Source of the DNA: Labilithrix sp.
Lineage (GTDB): Bacteria; Myxococcota_A; Polyangia; Polyangiales; Polyangiaceae
Length of the DNA stretch: 64,000 nucleotides
NCBI GenBank assembly: GCA_019637225.1
Contig: JAHBWC010000002.1
Location: 62,001-126,000, forward strand
Direction of reading: 5' to 3'
Under the pieces are notes generated by a model that ran no database searches, had not been told where the DNA came from, and saw only the letters and a program-made list of their open reading frames with translations. This document shows positions 52,072-60,324 of this stretch, in pieces (within the stretch, counting starts at the first letter, position 1; each line of letters opens with the position of its first letter). A program made the translations under genes and the position numbers.

Positions 52072-53183
52072 CACCACACCGGGTGACAGCTCTTGCCGTC
52101 GGTGGTGATCGCCACATCCGTCGCGGGATCCTTCGTGAGATCGATCAGGTGGAGGTTCGACGCATCGCCCTCTCGGAGGCAGTACACGATGCTGCCCCCG
52201 TCGGGCGCGATGGTCCCATCGGTGACGCGACTGTCCGCCGCTTCCGGAAGGACGATGGGGCTCGCCTTGCGTGACGCCATGTCGAAGGCGAAGAGCCCGC
52301 GGACGTTGTTCGAGACGGCGATGAACAGAAAGCCCGACCCGTCTGGAAGCCAGCGCGGGGGCTCGAGCATCACGTTCAGCGTCGCGTCGCTCCGCACGAG
52401 GAGCTCCGGTGTACCCGAGCCGTCTTCGGCGTAGAGGTGGATGCCGTCCTGGCCCTGCCCTGGAATACAGACGTTGTGGAGGACGGCGACCTTGCCCGTG
52501 CTCGGGTCGACCGACGGAGAGACGAGGCTGCACGGGTTCGGCGCTTTGAAGAGGTCGGGGACCTGGTCGCCCGCAGCGCCGACCGTCCAGATGCTGGAGG
52601 CACCGTTGAGGCTCGTCCCCTCGTACCAGTACTCGCCGTAGCCTACGAAGACGGTGGCGCCGTCTCGCGAGAAGGAGGGATTGCGCACCTCGATCTGGAA
52701 CTGGGCGCGTCCTTGGCTCGTGTTCTCGAACACGGGCGTGAGCCGGCGGAAGTCCGAGCCGTCGGTCGCGAAGGACCAGATTCTCTGCGCCGAGAGCTTC
52801 GTGGCGACGTCGGCTTGCGTCGGGCCGTACAGGGTGGCCGCCGCGATCCGCGTGCGGTCTTTGGAGAGGCTGTAGCCGTCGATCGTCCAGCCGTTGCTCC
52901 CGTCGCCACGCAGGTCGGTCACCGTCCGCGCCTGACCGCTGTCCCGATCGTACGCCATGAGGACGTCTCGATCGGCGGCGACCCTCGAGACGTAGAGGAA
53001 GGTCGAGGCCGGCAACGCGTCTCCGCTCGGCGATCCGCTCGACCCGTCCGACCCGCTCGATCCACTCGATCCGCCATCTTCGCCGGACGGCGCAGGCGTG
53101 TCGCCGTCGGAGGACGCTCCCGTGCTCGTGCACGCCCACAGCGCGACGGCGGCAAACCCCAAAGCAATCGAGAAAGCTCGCAT
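52071..53183 (-). CDS. TolB-type beta-propeller lipoprotein
   Basis: This is a 370-residue lipoprotein with lipobox ALWAC, a Gly/Ser linker and a propeller of WD40-like PD40 blades (LSKDRTRIAAATLYGP, NPSFSRDGATVFVGYGE, PRWLPDGSGFLFIAVSN, IAPDGGSIVYCLREG). These modules bind proteins or sugars in the periplasm. Its stop overlaps the start of the beta-helix lipoprotein gene. Two palindromes lie upstream toward the divergent gene at 53467. The ligand is unknown. Confidence 0.82.
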   Translation of the reverse strand: MRAFSIALGFAAVALWACTSTGASSDGDTPAPSGEDGGSSGSSGSDGSSGSPSGDALPASTFLYVSRVAADRDVLMAYDRDSGQARTVTDLRGDGSNGWTIDGYSLSKDRTRIAAATLYGPTQADVATKLSAQRIWSFATDGSDFRRLTPVFENTSQGRAQFQIEVRNPSFSRDGATVFVGYGEYWYEGTSLNGASSIWTVGAAGDQVPDLFKAPNPCSLVSPSVDPSTGKVAVLHNVCIPGQGQDGIHLYAEDGSGTPELLVRSDATLNVMLEPPRWLPDGSGFLFIAVSNNVRGLFAFDMASRKASPIVLPEAADSRVTDGTIAPDGGSIVYCLREGDASNLHLIDLTKDPATDVAITTDGKSCHPVW

Positions 53184-53244
53184 CCTTCGAGGTTAGGCAG
53201 CGCGTCCCAGCACGACCATGGCACGTTGCCTCGGTGCGAATGGT

Positions 53245-53361
53245 CATTTCAGATGCTGAAATGGGGCCAAGGCCCCGTGCGACGAGCTCGCGTGCAGCAG
53301 CGCCCGCGAGCTGGTGGCTCGGGATCCTGTCCCGATGAGGGGCGGCCTAACGCAGCGTTAG
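53245..53361. promoter_or_regulatory. Two palindromes in a divergent intergenic region
   Basis: CATTTCAG and CTGAAATG (53245-53252 and 53256-53263) flank three bases. CTAACGC and GCGTTAG (53347-53353 and 53355-53361) flank one base. They lie in the 283-base gap between lipoprotein genes that start at 53183 (minus) and 53467 (plus). Either could be an operator; the rest of the gap shows nothing convincing. Confidence 0.35.
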
Positions 53362-53466
53362 CTGGGTCGCCCGGCCGCCGGCGTCGCCTCGCTCGCCTGC
53401 AAGAACGTGCAGGCGATGCGCTGTGAACGCGGTTGACGCTTCACCACGACTAAGTAGAACGCGCGC

Positions 53467-54240
53467 ATGAGTAGACTTGTCTCCTGCGCCCTCGCAAGTG
53501 TTCTCGCGTTGCCGTTCGTCGCGTGTGGAGGCGAAGCGGACGAGAGCCCGGCCTGCTCGTTCGAGGCATGGGATCAGTGTCCGAAGCCTTCGGACGAATC
53601 GCTCTCGATGCCCTGGCCCGAGCTGAGGGCGCGGCTTGCTCAGCTGGGAGACGCGACGGAGAAGGCTGTGGCGGAGCCCGAGCGCTGGCACATTCTTCTG
53701 AACCGCATCGACGCTCTCTATGACGCGCCTTTCATGAAGGACTGGTCGGGCCCCGTGTCCCAGAAAGACAAGGAGCGCCGCTACTCGCCGAGGCTGGACG
53801 TCGACGTGACGTTCTCGGGCTTGTTCAGCGACCTGGCTAACCTCCATGTCAGCCGCAGCCCCGCCAACGTCGAGGCGGCCCTGAGGAGCGCGAACGAGGC
53901 GGAGACCGCCTTCGCACAACTGAAGTCGAACAGCCTGTTCCAGGATCCGTTCGGCCGGCCGGAGCCGCGCACGACGCTCGTCTCGTACGCCCGCGGGGTT
54001 ACCGTTCTGCAATTCCTGGCCCGGACCGGGAACCAGCGCCGTTGGATCGCGGACGGCGCGTCGGCCTTCCTCGACGAGCGTCTGCGTGAATGGGAGGAGA
54101 TGCAGCGCGGGCGGCTCGCCGGCAAGCCCGAGGGGGAATTGCAGGTCGCCATCGACGAGTTCGGCAAGCCGGAGATCGCTCGATTGGTCACCGCTTGGCG
54201 CAAGATCGAGGGCCTCGACGTTCCGCCCATCAGCGAGTGA
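53467..54240 (+). CDS. Hypothetical lipoprotein
   Basis: This is a 257-residue lipoprotein with signal LASVLALPFVAC. The body is helical (MPWPELRARLAQLGDATEKAVAE, NVEAALRSANEAETAFAQLKSN) with only two Cys after the lipobox. No family was recognised. The last 11 bases overlap the end of the convergent Cys-rich gene. Confidence 0.6.
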   Translation: MSRLVSCALASVLALPFVACGGEADESPACSFEAWDQCPKPSDESLSMPWPELRARLAQLGDATEKAVAEPERWHILLNRIDALYDAPFMKDWSGPVSQKDKERRYSPRLDVDVTFSGLFSDLANLHVSRSPANVEAALRSANEAETAFAQLKSNSLFQDPFGRPEPRTTLVSYARGVTVLQFLARTGNQRRWIADGASAFLDERLREWEEMQRGRLAGKPEGELQVAIDEFGKPEIARLVTAWRKIEGLDVPPISE

Positions 54241-54841
54241 TCGGGTGACCCTCGCAGGTCGCGGTCTGGGCCGCGTCCTTCGGGCAGGTGCTCGGGACCA
54301 CGGCCGGCCCGCACTCCGCGACCTGCTCCTCGACTTGGGAACACGAGCCAAGACCACAAACGCACCTCGGTCCGGCTGCGCCGGGTTCCCTTGTCCGACA
54401 GCACACCTCGGTGGCACCGCCGTCCGCCTGCTCCGGCGAGCACTTCGCCACTGGTTGCTCGTCAGCCTTGAGAGCGTAGATGTCCCCGTCGCAGGTGCAC
54501 AATCCGTTGCCCGAGCGCTTGCACACGACGTTCCAGGCCGCGAAGCAGGCGCAGACTTGCTCATTGGAGCAGCAGACCGCTTCAGCGCCCTGAGATTCGG
54601 CCGTGCAGGCGTCGATGGCGCCGCCATCCAGGCCGCTGATGTTGCTGCACGAGCACTGCCGCTCCTGCTGTAGGCATTGCGGCGCGGCTCCGGCGTCGGC
54701 AGCGGGAGTGGGGTCCGTTGAGGAGGAGCACCCGGTTCCGACACTCAGGCCGACAAGATCGACGCCGATGATACCGGCCGTCAGGGAGACGGGCACGGCG
54801 AGGAAACGGAGACGGCGGAAGAAGGCGAGGGATAGGAGCAC
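54230..54841 (-). CDS. Cys-rich lipoprotein
   Basis: This is a 203-residue protein starting at a GTG. The leader LAVPVSLTAGIIGVDLVGLSVGTGC ends in a lipobox-like Cys. About 24 Cys follow, often in CxC or CC pairs (CSCSNIS, AVCCSNEQVCACF, CCRTREP, CVCGLGSC), suggesting a disulphide-dense extracellular domain. No known Cys-rich family was matched. The stop overlaps the convergent lipoprotein gene. Confidence 0.6.
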   Translation of the reverse strand: MLLSLAFFRRLRFLAVPVSLTAGIIGVDLVGLSVGTGCSSSTDPTPAADAGAAPQCLQQERQCSCSNISGLDGGAIDACTAESQGAEAVCCSNEQVCACFAAWNVVCKRSGNGLCTCDGDIYALKADEQPVAKCSPEQADGGATEVCCRTREPGAAGPRCVCGLGSCSQVEEQVAECGPAVVPSTCPKDAAQTATCEGHPITR

Positions 54842-54999
54842 GGTGGGAACCTTCTACCGTTTGGTCCGATTCGGCAATCTTTCCGCCTTCCGCTGAGTTG
54901 CGCGTGGCTCACTTCCGAGATCGCCCCGCGTCGCTCGCCGCCTGATCAGCCCTCGTCCACGACGCTCGGCGATGTCTCGCTCGAGCGCCGCGTGCGCGG

Positions 55000-55962
55000 T
55001 CATGGTGAACGCGAGTACATCCAGATGTCAGTGCTGCCCACGCCGCCGTCCGCGCGATCCTGGCTCACGTAGAGACGGCAGAGATCCGGCGAGATCCAAA
55101 CCGGGAGCGAGGCGCCGTCGATGTTGATCTCGTCGGCGGGGCGGGCGTTGCGAAACGGCTGTTCGCGGCTCTCCCGCTCGGCGACCCACACCTGGCGGTA
55201 GCCGCTGCTCAACGTCGGCGTCTCGCTCAACCCGAAATAGAGATAGAGACCGGAGGCGTGGAGGACGGTCCCGCGAAAGCCGCGACCGCCCCCCATCAAG
55301 CCGGAGAGCTCCGTGACCTCGACGGGCTGCTGGAACGACGCGCTCCGATAGATGCGGTACCCACCGTTGCGGTTCGACGAGAAGATCATCTCGCCCAGGT
55401 CGTCGCTCACGGATGGACTGAGGCTGTCGTATTCGTCCGAGTTGACGCCTGGAACCTCCGACGCAGGTCCGAAGGTCGCGTCCGGCGTAGAGCGTGACGC
55501 CTGGTGAATCTTGTAGACGCCACCGTCGAGCGCTCGGGCGAAGAAGAGCGTCTTCCCGTCACCCGTGATCCAGGGATGGAGGTCCCCGGCGCCTCCCGTG
55601 AGCTCGTCAACGGGTCGTGGGACGTCGAACGCGTTCTGTCGGGACGCGCGGGAGGCTGTGAATACTCGAGTCCCAGCGTCGCCGGTCTTGCTTCGGGTGA
55701 GGAAGATCGCCGTCTCGTCCGCGGTCAATGACGCGAGCCCGTCGCTCTCCTTGGTGTTCACGTTCGGCACGAGCATGGACGACGTGAACCGGTCACGATG
55801 GCTGCACGACCGCTGCACGACATCGTCGACCCCCGCGTCCTCCGGAGCGTCGAAGCCGCCGTCCTGGATGCTCGAGGCTTGAGCGGGGTCCGGATCCTCT
55901 CCGAGGCATGCGACGCCGCCGATCACGCCGGCCGCAGTGAACCACCAGAGCGACGGGCGCAT
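55000..55962 (-). CDS. PD40/TolB-like lipoprotein
   Basis: This is a 320-residue lipoprotein with signal WWFTAAGVIGGVAC. Repeated blades such as LTADETAIFLTRSKTG, ITGDGKTLFFARALDGG, VSDDLGEMIFSSNRNGGYRIYRS and ISPDLCRLYVSQDRADGGVGSTDIWM are typical PD40 repeats. They form a propeller and are common in secreted myxobacterial proteins. It has its own transcription unit, between the Cys-rich gene and the ArsR operon on the same strand. Confidence 0.82.
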   Translation of the reverse strand: MRPSLWWFTAAGVIGGVACLGEDPDPAQASSIQDGGFDAPEDAGVDDVVQRSCSHRDRFTSSMLVPNVNTKESDGLASLTADETAIFLTRSKTGDAGTRVFTASRASRQNAFDVPRPVDELTGGAGDLHPWITGDGKTLFFARALDGGVYKIHQASRSTPDATFGPASEVPGVNSDEYDSLSPSVSDDLGEMIFSSNRNGGYRIYRSASFQQPVEVTELSGLMGGGRGFRGTVLHASGLYLYFGLSETPTLSSGYRQVWVAERESREQPFRNARPADEINIDGASLPVWISPDLCRLYVSQDRADGGVGSTDIWMYSRSP

Positions 55963-56050
55963 GTCTCATGGTCCCCATGGTCAATCATCGTGTCAACGCC
56001 GACGACCGCGCTTGGCAGAGCGCGCAAGTCAAAGCCTTGGGTCGAGGAAC

Positions 56051-56530
56051 TCACCCTTCGAGCGAGGTGAAGTAGGACTTCTGCGCGGGATAGTACGCGT
56101 CGAACGTCGGGAGCGGCTGTCCCTCGCGCGACGCGACGAGCTGGTCGAGGTAGTACTCCCAGCCGGGACCGAGCTCGCCCACGGCGTTGCGGTTGACGCT
56201 GTGGTGAACGAACTCGAGGGTCGTCGTTCCGGCGGCCTCGCTGAGCGTCATCGAGAGGAGCTTCTCGCCGTACGCGCTCTTCGTCCGGACGGCGAGGCGA
56301 TGCGGCGCTTCGCACTCTTCGATCGTGCCGTCGAGCCACGGCTTGCCGTCCTCGAAGGCCATCTGGATGCGGATCTTCGAGTCGTCGTCGGTTCGTTCCC
56401 AGGGGCCGAACCAGCGCGCGGTGCTCTCGGAGCTGGTCACGCTCGTCCAGACGTCGGCGATCGGCGCGCGGAAGGTTCGGGTGAGAACGAGATCGTCGCC
56501 GCGGAGGCGGCCGGTGGGCTTCGGGTTCAT
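56051..56530 (-). CDS. SRPBCC/AHSA1-like protein
   Basis: This is a 159-residue cytoplasmic START-like protein: LTRTFRAPIADVWTSVTSSESTARWFGPWE and LEFVHHSVNRNAVGELGPGWEYYLDQL are the opening and closing blocks of the AHSA1/SRPBCC family, which binds hydrophobic ligands. The gene overlaps the ArsR gene by four bases. ArsR plus SRPBCC pairs are frequent in bacteria, with the regulator controlling the ligand-binding partner. The ligand here is unknown. Confidence 0.88.
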   Translation of the reverse strand: MNPKPTGRLRGDDLVLTRTFRAPIADVWTSVTSSESTARWFGPWERTDDDSKIRIQMAFEDGKPWLDGTIEECEAPHRLAVRTKSAYGEKLLSMTLSEAAGTTTLEFVHHSVNRNAVGELGPGWEYYLDQLVASREGQPLPTFDAYYPAQKSYFTSLEG

Positions 56531-56910
56531 CCTGTCTTCCTCTTCGTGGTCTTGGTTCGTGTGTTGTCTTCGGTGGCCTGCTCGCGGGCCTCGCGCCGCC
56601 GCCGAACGCGGTGAACTTCGGTCTCGAGCGCATCGAGGCGGCGGCTCCAGACGCTCGGTCCGCGGAGCTCTGCGAGGAACGCTTCGAGTGGCGCGAGGGC
56701 CTCGAGGGCGAGCGTGTACTCACGCTCGCGGCCGCTCACGGTGTCACGCACGAGGCCCGCCTCGCGGAGCACCCGGAGGTGCCGGCTGACGGCGGGGCGG
56801 CTCACGTCGAACGTCTCGGCGATCGCGCCGGCCGTGCGCGGCGCCTCGTGAAGCATCACGAGGATCTCGCGGCGGATCGGATCGGCGAGCGCTCGAGCGA
56901 CGGCGTCCAC
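56527..56910 (-). CDS. ArsR-family transcriptional regulator
   Basis: This is a 127-residue winged-helix repressor. Residues 1-90 match the family: VARALADPIRREILVMLHEAPRTAGAIAETFDVSRPAVSRHLRVLREAGLVRD. It lacks the metal-binding Cys pair of classical ArsR, so a non-metal signal is likely. GTG 56910 is the best start: there is no ATG in frame, and a promoter with a palindromic operator lies immediately upstream. It forms an operon with the SRPBCC gene through an ATGA overlap and probably represses itself. Confidence 0.87.
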   Translation of the reverse strand: MDAVARALADPIRREILVMLHEAPRTAGAIAETFDVSRPAVSRHLRVLREAGLVRDTVSGREREYTLALEALAPLEAFLAELRGPSVWSRRLDALETEVHRVRRRREAREQATEDNTRTKTTKRKTG

Positions 56911-56917
56911 GGCGTGA

Positions 56918-56946
56918 TGTGTAACGAAGTCGTTACGCGTTGTCCA
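56918..56946 (-). promoter_or_regulatory. Promoter of the arsR-like operon
   Basis: On the minus strand TGGACA (56946-56941), a 17-base spacer and TACACA (56923-56918) precede the GTG at 56910. The -35 has one mismatch to consensus. Only seven bases separate the -10 from the start codon, so the transcript should be leaderless. Confidence 0.5.
56921..56936. promoter_or_regulatory. Palindromic operator GTAACGAAGTCGTTAC
   Basis: GTAACGA and TCGTTAC are exact complements separated by two bases. The palindrome fills most of the spacer and overlaps half of the -10, where a bound ArsR-type repressor would block RNA polymerase. The size and position fit known ArsR-family operators. Confidence 0.6.
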
Positions 56947-57090
56947 GCGTCGTCGCGGTCGGCGAGCGGCCGACCTCCTGCGACGCTGCGTCCGTCGACC
57001 TTCGGTTGGAGGGCACCGATGTACGACCTTCCCGCGTCCGTGACGGATCCCACCCATGCCTCTTCGCGAGCGTTCGATAGAATGGGACGC

Positions 57091-58482
57091 ATGGCTTTCC
57101 CGGCGCGGGGCTCCCTCGTTCGGCTCGTCTGTGCCTTTGCGGCTTGCTGGGCGGCGTGCACCGAGTTCGGCTCCTCGAACCAACCTGGAGACGGGACGCC
57201 CGGGCCTGACGCGGCGGCAGCGGAGGACGGATCGGCGGTCGACGGCGGCGGCTCGGACGGCTCCGCGAATCCGGACACGGCCATCGTCGACCTGGCGGCC
57301 GGCAACTCGTCGACGTGCATCGTCGTCGCAAACGGATCGGTCTACTGTTGGGGCGCCAACCATCGCAAGCAGCTCGGAGCGGCGACCGCTCCGGAGACCT
57401 GCGCGGATGCGCGGCCGTGCTCGCGACGCCCGTTGCGCGTCGACGGAATCACCGACGCGAAGCGCGTCGCGGTCGGCGACGCGTGGGCCTGCGTCGCGCA
57501 CGCCACCGGTGCCGTGAGCTGCTGGGGCTCGAACGCGCATCTGCAGCTCGGGCATTCGACGGGCGACGAGTCGTGCGGCGGCGTGAGCTGCAGCGCGACG
57601 CCGGTCGCGGTCACGGGCTTGCCCGCCGGCGACGCCGTCGTGCAGCTCGCCGCCGGAGGCGACGAGACGCGGGCCGTGACGTGCGCGCGCCTGCAGAGCG
57701 GCAAGGTCTACTGCTGGGGCCGCAACGACGTCGGACAGCTCGGGAGCGGGGACTTGTCGCCGGGAAGGTCGGCCACGCCCGTCCGCGTGCAAGGGATCGA
57801 CTCGGCGCGCTTCCTCACGGCCGCGCCGCAAGGCGGCAACCTCGGCCTGTGCGTCGTGCTCGAGTCGAACGAGCTGTCCTGCTGGGGCGCAGCCGAGTTC
57901 TGGATGATCGGACGCGATCCCGACTCCGAGACCTGCCGGTGCTTCGCGGAGGCGGGGGAGCCGTCGATCGTGCCTGACGCCAACATCGCGACCATCGGGA
58001 TCGCCGACGGCACCTCCGTGATCGCGCGGACGGACGGCAGCGTCGCGGCCTTCGGCTTCGCGGGTTACGCGGTGAAGCCCCTCGGCAACCTTCCCGAGGC
58101 GGTCACGCCCATTCCCGGGCTCCCGAGCACGGTCGTCGAGATCGCCGCCGGCGCGCGCCACGCGTGCGCGCGCACCAGCACGAACGACGTCTGGTGCTGG
58201 GGTGACGCGCACCTCGGCTCGCTCGGTCGCGGCGGCTTCGCGGGGCAGCAGTCGTGCAACGGCAAGCCGTGCTCCGAGAGCGCAGCGATGCTCCCCGACG
58301 CAAAGGGAACGCGCCTCGTCGCCGGCGTGAACGGGACCTTCCTGCTCGCCGGCGAGCATCGCATCCTCGCGTGGGGCGCGAACCAGTATGGCCAGCTCGG
58401 CCACGCCGCGGCGCTCGACGTCGAATCGGTCGAGGGCCTCCTCTGCGCCGCGCGTCCCGTCGAGGTAGAGGGCCTTCCCTGA
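57091..58482 (+). CDS. RCC1-repeat lipoprotein
   Basis: This is a 463-residue lipoprotein: signal VRLVCAFAACWAAC, an Asp/Ala/Gly linker to about residue 65, then RCC1-type blades with the C-W-G core (VYCWGANHRKQLGA, VSCWGSNAHLQLGH, VYCWGRNDVGQLGSG, LSCWGAAEFWMIG, VWCWGDAHLGSLGRG, ILAWGANQYGQLGH). Six or seven blades should close a propeller. RCC1-repeat secreted proteins are expanded in myxobacteria; their partners are unknown. ATG 57082 is the alternative start. It diverges from the ArsR operon. Confidence 0.88.
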   Translation: MAFPARGSLVRLVCAFAACWAACTEFGSSNQPGDGTPGPDAAAAEDGSAVDGGGSDGSANPDTAIVDLAAGNSSTCIVVANGSVYCWGANHRKQLGAATAPETCADARPCSRRPLRVDGITDAKRVAVGDAWACVAHATGAVSCWGSNAHLQLGHSTGDESCGGVSCSATPVAVTGLPAGDAVVQLAAGGDETRAVTCARLQSGKVYCWGRNDVGQLGSGDLSPGRSATPVRVQGIDSARFLTAAPQGGNLGLCVVLESNELSCWGAAEFWMIGRDPDSETCRCFAEAGEPSIVPDANIATIGIADGTSVIARTDGSVAAFGFAGYAVKPLGNLPEAVTPIPGLPSTVVEIAAGARHACARTSTNDVWCWGDAHLGSLGRGGFAGQQSCNGKPCSESAAMLPDAKGTRLVAGVNGTFLLAGEHRILAWGANQYGQLGHAAALDVESVEGLLCAARPVEVEGLP

Positions 58483-58607
58483 CGGTACGGGGGCCGTGCG
58501 ATCCGAGCGGCTCGTGCTCCAGCCTCACCGCTCGCTCGCGAACCCCCGGCGGGCACTCGCTCGTCCTTCCAGGCTTGATCGCCGGAGGTCGCGACGCTCG
58601 AGCGACG

Positions 58608-59096
58608 TCAGTCGCCACAAGAGGGCCATGACCTCTTCTCCCAATCTGCGGCGTTGCACACCGCCCAACCATCGTCCTCAGTGAGCGATGGATACCCAAA
58701 CATCCAGGTAAGAGCACCGTCCTCGATGCGCTTGAAGCAGGGCGGTCCGATACTGTTCATGTGAGTCGATCCGCAGTCCCCAATGACCACCGACTCTCCG
58801 AGACACTTCCTCGTCTCGTCGGGAACCCTTGCGAGCCACGGGACGCAGCCGGCGTGCACGACCTTTGCGGAAGTGAGGTCAAACGGTCTGGGCGCTTTCG
58901 GAGGCGCCTCTGCAACAGCAGGTGCGGCGACGCCACCACCGTCGCGCTCGTGCCACTTGTACTCGGACGCGGGCACGGGCGCTGGCTCGGGAGATGGCGC
59001 TTCCTCTCGTCTCGCCAAGTCCGCGTGGGTCGTGTCGTCCCGCTCTGCAGACGCACACCCCACGCCGACAATCAGTGCAACAGTCCAGAGCCTCAT
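58608..59096 (-). CDS. Small lipoprotein of unknown function
   Basis: This is a 162-residue lipoprotein with ATG 59096, a GGAGG site seven bases before it and lipobox VGVGC. A Glu/Pro/Ala linker precedes a short domain with five Cys (GCVPWLARV, KCLGESVVIGDC, PPCFKRIEDG, AVCNAADW). The pattern GDCGSTHMN..PPCF suggests two disulphides. No family was recognised. Confidence 0.65.
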   Translation of the reverse strand: MRLWTVALIVGVGCASAERDDTTHADLARREEAPSPEPAPVPASEYKWHERDGGGVAAPAVAEAPPKAPRPFDLTSAKVVHAGCVPWLARVPDETRKCLGESVVIGDCGSTHMNSIGPPCFKRIEDGALTWMFGYPSLTEDDGWAVCNAADWEKRSWPSCGD

Positions 59097-59152
59097 CGGT
59101 AAACCTCCGGTGATGACGACGCTCCCGAAAGCAATTTCAGCGATTGCTGCAT

Positions 59153-59168
59153 TCCAGATTCATCTGGA
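59153..59168. promoter_or_regulatory. 16-base palindrome between two lipoprotein genes
   Basis: TCCAGAT and ATCTGGA flank TC, 57 bases upstream of the minus-strand gene that starts at 59096. AGCAAT-N7-ATTGCT lies just before it (59130-59148). These are candidate operators in a 283-base gap that shows no gene. Confidence 0.3.
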
Positions 59169-59379
59169 TAGAAATCGCGCGAGAGCGCCTGTGGCGAGAG
59201 GCCCCGGACCGCCGCAAATGTCGCGGTCACGGTTGGTGGAGATCGTCGAGTTGGCGCCGCGAAGGGCGCGCGACGCGATCGTGGATGCGCACTGACGCTT
59301 CACGCGTCAGGCGGAGCCGACGTCGCCGCGGCCTCGGTGCGCGGACGCTCCTGTACCTCGACGCGTGTGGCTCCGCGCG

Positions 59380-60108
59380 TCACTCCGAGGGTGCGTCGGT
59401 CCGAACGGTGGGCTTGCGCAGCACGGCGAGGACCTGGGCGCGCATGCCTGGAGTGGCGCGAGGGCCGAGGCCGCCTTGTTCGAGGATCGTCGCGAACGTG
59501 GCTGCATCGATGCTTCGGCCCTCGACGCTCGCGTGCGATGCGTGCTCGTACCGCGGCGCTTCGTAGCCGGCGCTCGCGGAGCGTCCAACGCTCGCCTCGA
59601 GCGGAGTCCCTCGCTTCAGGATCTCGAGCGCGAACGCGGAGGGGCCCGCCGGCGTGACGCTCGTCAACATCGTGTTGCTCCAATCGGGATCCATGACGAG
59701 CGGCGCGATGCTCAGGCGTCGAATCGCCGCTTTGGCGGCCGTCGGATCGACGTTTGGACCTCGAGCGCTCTCGAGGCTCGCGATCATCGTGGCCACGAAC
59801 GGATCGGTCATCGAATAAGGGGTCACGCGATGGTCCGGAGCGCGTCCCGCGGCGATCGCGGCCGCCGGATCGTGGTCTTCTGCCAACACCGTGGGCCAGT
59901 ACTGCGGGTGATACACGTTGAACCGGCGCCCGTCGTCGGCTTGCACGCGGATCCCATCACCGCCTTGCGCCACCGAGACGAGCGTAAGCGCCTGCGCGCT
60001 CGAACCGGCCGACGCAGCTGGCGACGCGCCCGCCGGAGGCGACGCGACGTGCGGAGTCGGTCCGCACCCTCCGAGGACAAGAACGATCACGAGCGCCCGC
60101 GCCTGCAT
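59380..60108 (-). CDS. Lipoprotein of unknown function
   Basis: This is a 242-residue lipoprotein. ATG 60108 has a perfect AGGAGG seven bases upstream; the signal ends LVLVLGGC. A Pro/Ala/Ser linker is followed by one mixed domain (LTLVSVAQGGDGIRVQADDG, ALEILKRGTPLEASVG, IDAATFATILEQGGLG). No catalytic or binding motif was recognised. It diverges from tex. Confidence 0.65.
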   Translation of the reverse strand: MQARALVIVLVLGGCGPTPHVASPPAGASPAASAGSSAQALTLVSVAQGGDGIRVQADDGRRFNVYHPQYWPTVLAEDHDPAAAIAAGRAPDHRVTPYSMTDPFVATMIASLESARGPNVDPTAAKAAIRRLSIAPLVMDPDWSNTMLTSVTPAGPSAFALEILKRGTPLEASVGRSASAGYEAPRYEHASHASVEGRSIDAATFATILEQGGLGPRATPGMRAQVLAVLRKPTVRTDAPSE

Positions 60109-60324
60109 CAAACCCTCCTACGCTCGAGACGAGTAGAGGATCTTCCCACGAAACGCCTGAGTTTTTCGCTCGGCCCGACCCGGCGCTCGGCGGTCAGCTT
60201 CGCGATCGCTCCTTCGCGGCACTTTCGTGACGAGTGGCAAGCGCTGCGCGAGCGCCCTCTGGCTCTTCGGCTTCAAGGCTCCCTGGGGCCAGCCGCGGCG
60301 TGAGGCATGGTAAGAAGGCCGCTC

